A DNA stretch of 53,517 bases from Gyrodactylus bullatarudis (taxonomy: Eukaryota; Platyhelminthes; Monogenea; Gyrodactylidea; Gyrodactylidae), in the NCBI GenBank assembly GCA_012064415.1, contig SSNU01000124.1, forward strand, positions 98,444-151,960. The letters are read 5' to 3'. Shown one piece after another: positions 44,111 to 53,517 of the stretch (position 1 is the stretch's first letter; every line of letters begins with the position of its first letter). The position numbers and the translations under genes are program-made. The notes below the pieces were generated by a model that saw only the letters and a program-made list of their open reading frames with translations, was not told where the DNA came from and did no database searches.

Positions 44111-44930
44111 AAATTGGAAAAACAAATAATTTTGCATACTTGAATCCTATTTTTTTCAAGTGTTGAATGATTTATCGCTTGTATTTTCTGGGCAGCATGT
44201 ACTGTATAAATTTTATATCGGTACTCAAGTTAGTTATGTTAAATGTCTATCAATCAGATCGATTCCTCCTGTTATGTTAAATCCTGAATCATGCATGTCA
44301 TTATTTTTAAATTAATTTTATTTTTCTGCTAATAAGTAGTTTATAATTATTATAATAAATTATGACCTTGAAATATAAAATCTTAGTTTGAAGTAATATT
44401 TTTACGCTTTAATGACATAAAATTTGAGGCTCAAGTGGATATTTTACTAATTGAATAACTCACTTGATGTCTTTCGAGTTCATTAATTAATACAAATAGT
44501 CGAGTGAAATTCGAGTGAGATTAATATTGTGACTATTAATATAATCAATATTATTTCTAAATTTTTTAGTATGAAACGTTTATCTCGATATATTAAAAGC
44601 TAGGAGTTCAGCCTTGAAATCTTGCGCCATAAAGAGAATTTTTAAAGTGAATAAAATTTAAAATGAAGGTGAATTATTAAACAGTAAATGATGTTTTACA
44701 GATACAGTGAGTTTCATTACAGGGTTACACTTGATAATTTCGTAGATAAGGCATTGGAAAAAGTAGAAATAAAAAACGTACAAAGAGTTTTTGTTTATCA
44801 TTTTAACCTGTTCTGTCAGAATTCAGACAGATTCAATATAGAAAAGGATGATAGAAAAACTCAAAGCACCATTAGAGTCCTTTTCCATAAAAAATTTAAT
44901 GCTTCGATGAATCGCGTTCATCTTTAAGAG
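44111..44930. other. Spacer with one unrecognised 79-codon frame
   Basis: The frame 44688-44927 (+) has no motif I know and may be chance. Confidence 0.35.
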
Positions 44931-44934
44931 AAAA

Positions 44935-45275
44935 TCATCTGATACATTGGGTTTCATTAAAATAAGTGTCATTTACATAAACATCAGCGAGAGAGTTGAT
45001 ATTTTCTAAAATTTTATTAAACTCTGATAAACCTAGGAAGATATCTGCTAATAGTGGACTAAGAGGCGAACTCGAGGCCATCCCATGAAAAATGCGTACT
45101 GAAATGTTAAAGTAATATCTGTATATCCTAATGAGATCTGCTTTTTCTAGGCTTTGCATCTCAAAACCCTCGTGTTCGTCAATAAAAGTTCTAATGATAG
45201 TCAAAGTTTCCTCTATATGTTTACTAGGAAATAAAGAACTTACATCTAATGAAAAAATCTCATTAGAACCTATAT
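44935..45275 (-). pseudogene. PLE reverse-transcriptase fragment
   Basis: The minus strand reads ISLDVSSLFPSKHIEETL (block 1), FHGMASSSPLSPLLADIFLG (block 4), and YVNDTYF where YVDDTF is expected. The frame is open for about 110 codons. The catalytic Asp pair is reduced to Asn-Asp. Confidence 0.8.
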
Positions 45276-45281
45276 TTAACT

Positions 45282-45373
45282 AAGTGGGTTACCCATATGT
45301 GAACAATTTTCGTTTAAATAATTTATTATTGATTTGAAAAATAGCAGTCTTATATATTATGGGTAACCCACTT
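45282..45373. repeat. Small hairpin with 16-base perfect arms
   Basis: aagtgggttacccata (45282-45297) pairs with 45358-45373. The loop is AT-rich. It separates two PLE fragments of opposite orientation and may be the join of an inversion or a tiny MITE. Confidence 0.7.
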
Positions 45374-45434
45374 TCACCATTTGCATGTCTTTAGTTAAAT
45401 AATTCATTAATTTCAATCTCAATAAAGTTCTGAT

Positions 45435-45540
45435 GACTAGATATTTAGATGACTTCCTTATCATTACAGATATGAAATCATCAATATTATCTCCATACTA
45501 AGTTTCCTGAACTAGAATTTACTTTTGAGGAGAGTATAAA
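45435..45540 (+). pseudogene. PLE palm-domain fragment
   Basis: The frame reads LMTRYLDDFLIITDMKSSIL, the catalytic YxDD block, then after a frame change FPELEFTFEES. It matches 50950-51070. It ends where the piggyBac pseudogene begins. Confidence 0.65.
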
Positions 45541-46403
45541 TTATAAAATAAAAAATATATTGATACAAGTTGAACTTTGAAAGATGCCAATATTTTCAAG
45601 ATTGATCTTAGAGCCATCATAAATGAAAAAATCATGCATTAATCCATCTTCTCCATTTCTAGAGAATACCTTCAAGCCCCATTTGTGAGGTTTACATGGC
45701 AAATACTGTTTTAATCTTGAGTGTCCTCTTAAGGGAATTATTTGTTCATCAACTGAATGTGTCTTTCGTTGATCGGTGATAGATGTACAGTTCGTTCTGA
45801 AAACTTCAAGAAAATCTCTGATCTTGTGAATTCGATCATCTTTATTTGGTTCCAAATTATCTGAGAAATGAAGGCTTTGCTGCCAAAGCTGGAATCGATT
45901 TCTTGGCATAACATCTGCTATAGAACTAATTCTTGTCTCATCTGTCCAATACATAGATTGACGAGGTAATTTAATAATTCCCATTCGAATAAGAATGCCT
46001 AAGAACAATTTTGCTTCTTTAATATTTGAACCTAATACTCGTCCATTCTAGGTCGCGTAAATATTCGACTGTTAAACCATAATATCCAGCATTTCTTGAG
46101 AGAAAAAACGATGAAAGTAATCCAGAAAACTTCGGCAAGGTTCTGGTTTCTTTAAATGATCAAAAACTAGATTGAATTTAGGGTGCCTTTTAGTATCTCT
46201 CATGTCAATATTTCCGACTCTATGAAGTTCAAGGATGCTGATGGGTTCTTCTGGATCTTCTTCAATGTCTTAATTAGCTGAAATCTTATTATCTATGTCC
46301 ATGGGATCTTCTAGTTCCTCATGTGAAAGATCGGCTTGAGGTAGCATAAAAAGGGAATAAACAGTCCCATTGCGAGTAGTACGAACATCGAACTCATTAT
46401 CCA
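45541..46403 (-). pseudogene. Second piggyBac-type transposase pseudogene
   Basis: The minus strand begins MDNEFDVRTTRNGTVYSLF (start 46401-46403). It has an acidic N-terminal region with a stop near 46272, then a conserved block EAKLFLGILIRMGIIKLP, then YWTDETRISSIADVMPRNRF, and SVDEQIIPLRGHSRLKQYLP with the first catalytic Asp. The frame ends at 45541 shortly after KWGLKVFSRNGEDGLMHDFF, so the second and third Asp and the Cys-rich end are missing. It is a different subfamily from the copy at 37145. Confidence 0.85.
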
Positions 46404-48370
46404 TACTGTTGAATACCGTAAGGTCGTATACGACCTCGTATTTACGCCTGAATATTTTTGTATTGACCAGTCAAATCATATCAAAAGTTTTTAATTGCAT
46501 TTATTATTACTAAATGAGAGACCTGACAGAATTTCTAATTTGAACAAGCTTGGTATCTATGATATTATGCTATGATTAACATTTAAAAAATTCAAAAATA
46601 ACTCAGTATTATTTTTTAAAAACAATTATGTAACCCCCAAATTAAATCACACCATTAGACAGAGGAATAATTGCTCTATCAATTAGTATAAAAATAATAA
46701 TCATGGTGATTATGGTTGAAAAATTATGATATAATTAAGGGGTTAAAGAAATCCTTCTTTAAATTTACAATACCAAAAAAAAAAACTTTGTTCGGATAAT
46801 TTTTCTCCAACAATTGCTTTTTTTTAACTTGAAAGTACTATATTAATAATAATACATTAAGGTATTTCTATTTATGTAGGTTCAAATGATCCACAGCAAG
46901 AATTATCAAGGGACAATGAAAAACTAACTTTTATAATTATTAAATTTAGTCATTCGAAATTTGAAACTATTTCTGATATTAAGCAAAGAACTAGAAAGGT
47001 AAGTAAATCATGATTATAAATGGAATAATTTCAAAAAAAGGAATTTGTATGCAAAAAAGATCAACTCGATGAAAAAAATCGATCTTTAATACAATAAAGA
47101 AGGTGTATTAAAATCGTAATTCTATCATAATTTTCCGACATTGAAATTAAACGACCTCATAATTGGGTTCTTTATTATTAGTATTAAATATTTCATTGAG
47201 GTTTACTTTTATACCTCTCTATCCCGAATTAGTAGCCAATTAATTTTCAGTATCCAAGGTCCAATCAGAGTTGAGCAGATTTTTAATATTATCAATTTTC
47301 ACAACTTTTTTATAAAGCCTGTTCTTTGAATAATTACTGCGTGATATGCATCATGATATAGAGAATTTTGCTCTTTCAAATGCACTAAAAATATCACTTT
47401 GTCTTTAGTTATATTTGAAATAAAATGAAATTTTTTGAACAATTCATAAGTTCTGCTTTACATTCATCAAAATAATAATAATAAGTTAAAGGAAAATAGA
47501 AAAAAGAAGAAAAATATTTTCATGTGTGTACAATAATAATTAAAATAGTTTGTTATAAATCTGTTATAATCTAAATCTTATCTATGAAATATATATATAT
47601 ATAGTTATCAGTATTGATTCTTCAAGTATTTTTCAATCACAATAGAATTATTACATTGGGAAATTAAGGTTCTTTTTCTAATTTCTTCAGAATTCTAGAT
47701 TTTTCCATTATTATCCAAAAAAACTCTGTAAAATATTTGCACCATTCGAAAGATAATTGTTATCCTCGAATGTTATTGAGTAACTGTAAAAGGTCTGAGA
47801 ATCATTTCAAAATTAAATTGGCTAACAAAACTATAAAATTGTTGATGATAATATATGAAAAAAAAAATTTCCCAACAAACTAGAACAAGATAAAGAGAAT
47901 ACCCACCCTTCCCACCAGAGGATAGAATGTGTGAATAACGTTTCAGGAGTCAATCCCCTTTCTCCAATAAGTATATAAAATAAAGATGTATGTAAATACA
48001 GATGTTGTTAGATAAACTTTTCCAAGAGTACGAAATGTTCATCACCCTGTCTAAATAAATCCTTATTCTCTTTCTAAAGATAGATTTATGCATTAAGAAC
48101 CTATTTATGAAGTCATTTTAATACTATGTCTTAAAAATTATGTTCATAAGTAAATGGAGGTAATTTTTGATCTTGATTTTAATACACCTTCTTCATAGTA
48201 GAGGATCGATTATTTTTTCTCACGTTAGTCTATTTTTTTAACAATTATTATAGAATTCACAGTATTTACAGTGAATCATTAGATAAGAACCTTCGATCGT
48301 ATTTCAAATTTTCTTCCTTTATTCTTAAATTTAGAAACTTGAAATCCCTACAGAGAATTTCATTTGGGAA
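46404..48370. other. AT-rich spacer with a PLE tail trace
   Basis: 47885-48010 shares ccaccagaggataga, gtcaatcccctttc and ccaataagta with 5895-5975. A TA microsatellite lies at 47589-47601. No genes. Confidence 0.45.
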
Positions 48371-48376
48371 TTTTAC

Positions 48377-48785
48377 AATGCAGTATCGTTTATTTCAGTT
48401 AGATTATAATAAACCGTCGTTTTTCACACTTACAGTATCATTATTTATCAATTTTCAGAATCAGTATAGTTGAAATAAATTTAGAAACAGTATCAATGAT
48501 TATGAAAGTTTACTAACTCAATATTTCTTCAAAAGATTTTCATCATATCTAAATTTTGAGTTGTAAAATATTTGTAAGTTTAAATCCATGAAATAATAGT
48601 AGTATCATGAAAATATTTTGAAGAAATACTGTGTTAGTAAATTTTCATCATCATTGTTACTGTAAGTGAAAGTGTATATGCTATACTGATTCGGAAAAAA
48701 AAATTTTTTAATGATACTGTAAGTGTAAAAAAAATCGGCCTATTATACTGTAACTGAAATTAGCGAAAAAATGAAACTGCAAGTA
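48377..48785. mobile_element. Fold-back (MITE-like) element with repeated CAGTAT motif
   Basis: Arms about 48377-48550 and 48605-48785 pair with scattered mismatches. Each arm holds four spaced copies of CAGTAT: 48381, 48433, 48472 and 48488 on plus, and ATACTG at about 48627, 48683, 48714 and 48745. There is no ORF. The parent transposase is not evident. Confidence 0.65.
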
Positions 48786-50460
48786 TTTATTTAATATGGA
48801 GTAATTTTTGAGCCTTTATGTGTAAGGCTATCATAACTCTTCGACCATACTTAAGTTGTCTTCTCACATTCTCCTTCACAATAAATTCCGAACTAACTGG
48901 ACGTGATTTTTATTATTAAATTTCGAAAATTACTTTATTTTTATTACCTTCCTTCTTTGTACCTCGGTTTCAAAACATTAATATGAATAATAAATGAAAA
49001 TTTTCCAGTTATATTATTGATGATGAGTAAGTATCAATCAACAATTTGAGAATTAGTTTTTTTATTATTTTGATTTAGTGTACAATACTCGTATTTAATT
49101 GAATAATTTGTAATCATACCTACGCATGTGTTATTCTAATTCTTCTATCATAAAACACACGAGTTATATGAAGCTTAATACCTTCAATATTTACAGACAA
49201 ACGCAATATAATTTTTCTGATAGACAGGGAAGTGACATTTTTATCCCATAATAAAATGAAAAAGTTTTTTAAATACTAAAGTTTCAAATCATAGAAGTCT
49301 GTTAAGATCTGAATTACAATCATCAAATTCAGAAAGTACTATCAACATCTATAATGTATATGTTGTGACAAAACTTTGGTAAATAAAGCAAGATTAATCC
49401 AACATTCGGCGACCAAAGTCGGAAGAAAAAGTAATAGGAAATCCCTTTTTGGGTCTCTTATGTACTTTTTTTGTTTATTTTAAAGGTGATATACAATTTT
49501 AGCTCAATCAGACGTAATTCACATCTGGTTCGTATTGGCTTAAGAGAGACTCAAAAACTCCCGACGGTATACTTGTTTAGTTCAAGTATCAGTACTAAGA
49601 GTAATATTCAAGAGAGCATATTAAAGAGAACAATAGATTAAATAAGTACAGAATATCGTATACCAAGACATGAATATCGTAATATTATAATCTAATTTAA
49701 ATCAAGAATCAATGAAATTTTCTTTTCCTCTTCTTTTTCTTCTGAGGGAATTTTTTTTAATGTACTCAATTTTTTTAAAATAATCAATAATAGTTCGTAC
49801 ATTTTAAGTTTTACGATTGAAATGTGAGTCTAATGATGAAATTTCGCATTTTATATATTCATTAATGTTAATTTGTTTCATTCTATCAACCATATTTTAG
49901 CTTTTGCCGTCCATGGGATTTGAGAATGTGTACACAATATTTTGACGCAAGGTTGAAGGTTGATATTAACTCGTTGATCTTCTAATTATACATTTTACAT
50001 ATTTGAGTGATATTTTTCTAAATTAGGTAAGCGCAATTTCAGGTGAATATTTTTATTTTGTCTACCACGTTGACTTAGAAGAATTTTTACAAAATTACTG
50101 AAATCGCCCATCGATATGATAAATTTAATATTTAAGTATTTTAACATCATCTCACCAGTTTGCGCTTCAAAATCTCTTTTTATGATACTGTAATAAGATC
50201 AATTAAATCAATTTAAAAACTTTTTTAATATTTTATTCGCATAATTCTAACTTGAGTTCACACTGTTTATTCCTTAAAAAAGTCCCTGAAATGATTAAAT
50301 GCCATTAAACATTTTTTTTCGAAATTTAAATTTCTCTCATTTTTCACGAATAGAAAAATTCTGATTCGTGAAAAAACCAGAAAGCTAATCATAACAGAGC
50401 TAGTTTATTTCAATTCTGATTTATGCTAGAAACTTATTTTTAAATTTAAATTGTACATAT
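48786..50460. other. AT-rich spacer, nothing firm
   Basis: 49383-49440 repeats a block of 33150-33200 in inverse. No coding similarity. Confidence 0.4.
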
Positions 50461-50464
50461 TTTG

Positions 50465-50635
50465 TTATGTTAGGAAGGCGAACTGTTCGCCTCCCTATAC
50501 ATCAGCTTGTCGTACCTCTGAAGAAGGCGTGTGAAGACAATCAACCATTTATACGTTTTGATGACCAATGGCTGAGAACAATAATGTTGACCCAAGTTTC
50601 AATAAATATTGATATCAAAATAAATTTTTTTTAAT
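50465..50635 (+). repeat. Dispersed repeat, partner of 15370-15535
   Basis: It begins with a short hairpin (ggcgaactgttcgcc, 50477-50491), then gcttgtcgtacctctgaagaagg and a tract shared in inverse with 15 kb. Confidence 0.55.
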
Positions 50636-50662
50636 TTTAACTTTTTTTCTTAACTTGTGTAT

Positions 50663-50961
50663 TTCGATTTATGTATATTTGAAATGTACTTAAATTTATC
50701 ATCTATGAAAAATTCTTAACTAGTTTAAGTAATATTTGTGATTATGCCTCAAAGCACGTTCAAGAGTTCTGATAAAATATTTTCATGTTTTTTTTCTACA
50801 GAGATGATTTCGAATTGTAAGTAATGAAAAATTTATGTAACCATTTAATATGAATATACTTAAATCTCAAAATTGATGGATGCAATTTTTTACAAATTTT
50901 TTCGCAAATTTCTATGTCATTCATTAAAAATTCCTCTAATCCTAATTTGTTAACTAGGTAC
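50663..50961 (+). repeat. Direct repeat, copy 1 (299 bases)
   Basis: It is identical, as far as compared, to 51933-52231 (constant offset 1270). It ends inside the PLE ORF just after the codons LLTRY. Confidence 0.85.
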
Positions 50962-51873
50962 TTAGATCATTACTTAATAATCATAGATGAAAATACTAAT
51001 GATATTATAAATCGTATCTTTAAACTTAAGTTTAAGTTCACAAAACTTGAATTTACTTTCGAGGAAGCTTCTAAAACAAGAATTAACAAACATAAGAAGG
51101 TGATGCTGCACACCATTCTTCCCAAAAAAACCAAGTTGATTCCTGACCTGAACAAAGACCCGATTCCATGGTTGGAAAGAAATGGGGTTATATACCTATT
51201 CAAATGTTCTTGTGGCTCGAAGTATGTGGGACAGATTGTCAGACCAGTGAAAGTAAGAATTAAGGAACATCTTCGAGTAGGCAACGTCGGTTCAGCGGTC
51301 CAAGAGCACCTTTGCAATACAAGTCACACTGCTGATGTGACCAATTTCAATATATTGTACCAAGCCGATCCATGTGTTTCCCGAGCAATTAGAGAACAAG
51401 TCTTGTGCAAAGCCGAGGCCCATGACATCAAAACGTTGAAACCAGATTTCTGCAAACAGAAAGAATTGACAACGCAATTAGGTATCGAAGGGAAGAAACG
51501 ATTCACACAGAGAAAGAAAATCCACAAAATTGCTAGATTGCTTAGTGATGGACCTGTTGCTACCTCAACTCAGAGAGTAGAAACAAGTGAGATTAATAAC
51601 AATCGTGAACAAAAAGGGCAAGTAGTTGAATCTACGTCTCAATCAAATCAACTTCAGTCCTCTGCCCCAGCAACTACTACAAATGAGAGCAAAAGTGTAA
51701 ACTCAGAGAAGTCAATGAAAGTTGATAATCAAATTAACTCTCAGCCAGTAATTAGCACCCTGAGCAAACCATAAAATTCTACCAATACTACACCTGCAAT
51801 AAAGAAAAAAGTTAGAAAACGTAAAAGTTTGAGTGGACGGCTCCTAATAGACAGATATGTGATAAGGAAATAA
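50914..51873 (+). pseudogene. PLE ORF with RT deletion, GIY-YIG and C-terminal tail
   Basis: 286 open codons then one TAA (51772-51774), after which the same frame runs 33 more codons to 51873. Residues 14-25 are LTRYLDHYLIII, the palm motif with His for the second Asp. After FTFEEASKTR the frame passes directly to a linker (KKTKLIPDLNKDPIPWLERN), so the thumb is deleted. The nuclease is IYLFKCSCGSKYVGQIVRP, then RIKEHLRVGNVGS. The tail beyond the stop ends KKKVRKRKSLSGRLLIDRYV plus three residues. Its relatives are the palindrome arms at 23450. Confidence 0.85.
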
Positions 51874-51932
51874 TGACCTTGGTGAATAACAGTGTGATCC
51901 TATCCCTCCCCTTCATCAATATACAACTGTAA

Positions 51933-52231
51933 TTCGATTTATGTATATTTGAAATGTACTTAAATTTATCATCTATGAAAAATTCTTAACTAGTTTAAGT
52001 AATATTTGTGATTATGCCTCAAAGCACGTTCAAGAGTTCTGATAAAATATTTTCATGTTTTTTTTCTACAGAGATGATTTCGAATTGTAAGTAATGAAAA
52101 ATTTATGTAACCATTTAATATGAATATACTTAAATCTCAAAATTGATGGATGCAATTTTTTACAAATTTTTTCGCAAATTTCTATGTCATTCATTAAAAA
52201 TTCCTCTAATCCTAATTTGTTAACTAGGTAC
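51933..52231 (+). repeat. Direct repeat, copy 2 (299 bases)
   Basis: It duplicates 50663-50961 downstream of the PLE fragment and is cut at the same ORF codon, after which unrelated minus-strand PLE sequence begins. It looks like a second, truncated unit of a tandem PLE array. Confidence 0.85.
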
Positions 52232-52740
52232 AGTCAATTTCACTCATAATGTTTCGAGATAAATTAAATCTGGCATGAACATCTTTTTTATACCTCTTTG
52301 CCCCGAAATATTCGACCAACGAGGATTGATTTTTCATGACTAGTTTTCCTACTAGTTTGACCAATATAACTTTGATCACAGCCACACTTCAATTTATTAA
52401 TACCACAGCCCTCAAAAATGTTATTTTCATTTTTGGAAATTTTATCAACAAGACTTATATTATTTTTAAAAACAACCTTAAAACTAAATTATTTATAAAT
52501 TTTAGATAACAAAATATTAAGTGGGCTATGTTCTAAAACAATGCTTTTTTGATGTCTAAATTTTAGATGTTAATGCTTTTATGTGAATAAATTTTATTAT
52601 AAACCTCTTCCTTAATTCTATCGATCATTTTTGTAGGATAACTATTTTTATAATTTTGAACAAAGTAGTTCTTCAGGGAGCCGTCCGGTATAGATTGTCT
52701 TCTATAGGGTTCGCTCGCTGCCTGACTAGGTTGTCTTCTG
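52232..52740 (-). pseudogene. PLE linker and GIY-YIG pseudogene, minus strand
   Basis: Minus frames read SYPTKMIDRIKEEVYNKIYS, SPLNILLSKIY, FKVVFKNNISLVDKISKNEN and LKCGCDQSYIGQTSRKT (GIY-YIG core). Stops break the frame several times. It is the same family as 15890-16330 and 21972-22130. Confidence 0.7.
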
Positions 52741-53063
52741 GTTTGTATTTGCCTACCTTTAGGGCTATTATAATAATCTCTATCCTTATAATTTTTTAAA
52801 CTCTTTAAATACTACACCCTCGTCGTCTTTTAATTTTCATAGCTATAAAGGTAGCCAATTACAAACCAGAAGAAAACCTAGTCAGGCAGCGAGCGAACCC
52901 TATAGAAGACAATCTATACCGGACGGCTCCCTGAAGAACTACTTTGTTCAAAATTATAAAAATAGTTATCCTACAAAAATGATCGATAGAATTAAGGAAG
53001 AGGTTTATAATAAAATTTATTCACATAAAAGCATTAACATTCAAAATTTAGACATCAAAAAAT
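52544..53063. repeat. Inverted repeat of the PLE linker segment
   Basis: Left arm about 52544-52770, right arm about 52840-53063, paired positions summing to 105607, with few differences. The plus-strand arm reads TRRQPSQAASEPYRRQS, then SLKNYFVQNYKNSYPTKMID. PLE-A is inserted at the outer right end. Confidence 0.8.
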
Positions 53064-53149
53064 CATTTTGAGACATTAATTGCCTTATTTCCTCGAAAAT
53101 ATTTTGGGGGCGCTGGCTAATGGTCATGCTGGTAGTTAGAACGACGAAA

Positions 53150-53208
53150 GAGGTTAGGTGAATAAAAGCTTTTATTTTCGTCGGCTCTCTTCAGACCTTA
53201 CACCGACT
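53150..53208 (-). ncRNA. Hammerhead ribozyme motif (PLE-A, right edge)
   Basis: Minus strand: AGGT, CTGAAGA (53188-53194), GAAA (53176-53179), palindromic helix III, then C (53160) and ACCT (53156-53159). All paired parts agree with the copy at 3669-3727. Confidence 0.7.
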
Positions 53209-53331
53209 TGAGCATTTATATATATATATTACAAGAACATGAATGGGGCTGTCTTGACCAATAGCAATTATTCATTTGGTTCGGACCAATAGGGATTCTG
53301 TTCGTGTTTTTGACCAATGGGATCGGCTTCT

Positions 53332-53517
53332 TCACTGTTTGTTTGCTGTGAAGAATTTGTAGATTTGCTGAGTACCCGTTGCTGCCTTCGTCCCCCGTTT
53401 TCTCCTCGCTTTGGGTTGTTGGGGTGATGTCGATGCGTTTCGTTTTCGAGTGGGAGTAGAGGCTTGCATTTCCAGTTGAGAAAATAATCTTTTTCAATCA
53501 TTGGATGTTGCTGGGGG
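53332..53517 (-). CDS. PLE-A ORF C-terminus (partial)
   Basis: About 61 codons to the stop at 53332-53334, in the same frame as 11045-11227. It ends KARRKRGTKAATGTQQIYKF and a few more residues, with Tyr for His inside the last motif. The rest lies beyond the window. Overlapping minus-strand frames are shadows. Confidence 0.8.

Larger units (their letters stand above)
53067..53517 (-). mobile_element. PLE-A copy entering from the right, minus strand
   Basis: From the terminal ttttgagacattaattgcc inward it matches the 3' end of PLE-A (11486 back to about 11040). It carries the hammerhead and, beyond it, the last codons of the ORF. The element continues past the window. Confidence 0.9.

Noticed and set aside
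44688..44927. 79-codon ORF on the plus strand
   Set aside because: No motif recognised, no neighbouring exon signals; likely a chance frame.
50500..50545. ctctgaagaaggcgtgtgaagac, read as a possible hammerhead core
   Set aside because: No GAAA box in a paired context, and the partner at 15.4 kb does not preserve a helix II.

Overview
The window is a strongly AT-rich eukaryotic intergenic region packed with mobile DNA. I find no credible host gene. The element mix is Penelope-like retroelements (PLEs) with GIY-YIG endonuclease, a tRNA-derived SINE, Tc1, piggyBac, hAT, Merlin and pogo/Tigger transposases, and traces of Ty3/gypsy. This suggests an invertebrate, perhaps an arthropod such as a parasitic copepod, because the Tc1 copies resemble those I recall from sea lice. 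The species cannot be fixed from this sequence alone.

Layout. 1-256: end of a minus-strand LTR element. 540-1530, 2050-2830, 7940-8700 and 28185-30370: decayed PLE open reading frames. 3611-3804, 9116-11486 and 53067-53517: one young PLE family (called PLE-A here), whose best copy keeps a 588-codon frame carrying the end of the reverse transcriptase, GIY-YIG and a long basic tail. 11783-12705: a cluster of a tRNA-derived SINE, partly inside a Tc1 element (12268-14097). 16640-18720: a PLE remnant and two interlocking inverted repeats. 22695-24894: pogo and Merlin fragments next to a palindrome with 704-base arms. 28657-29895: a hAT element inserted into a PLE. 35116-35360 pogo, 37145-38303 piggyBac, 39114-39845 Tc1. 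40062-41068: a second palindrome with 402-base arms. 41268-42458: a fold-back PLE (PLE-B). 42998-44110: probable gypsy remains. 44935-46403: PLE and piggyBac pseudogenes. 48377-48785: a fold-back element with a repeated motif. 50663-53063: tandem and inverted PLE fragments.

Two themes stand out. First, hammerhead ribozyme folds recur: in the 3' ends of several PLE families, which is known for PLEs, and between the tRNA head and body of the SINE, an arrangement known from schistosome Sm-alpha elements. Helix I of these ribozymes changes sequence between families while staying paired. Second, four diverged PLE ORF ends all finish with a basic cluster followed by a PCNA-interacting-peptide-like motif at the extreme C-terminus. 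I do not know of a description of this in PLEs, and it would suit an element that primes reverse transcription on host DNA.

Nearly every element is broken by stops, frameshifts or deletions. The most intact parts are the PLE-A frame and the two large palindromes.
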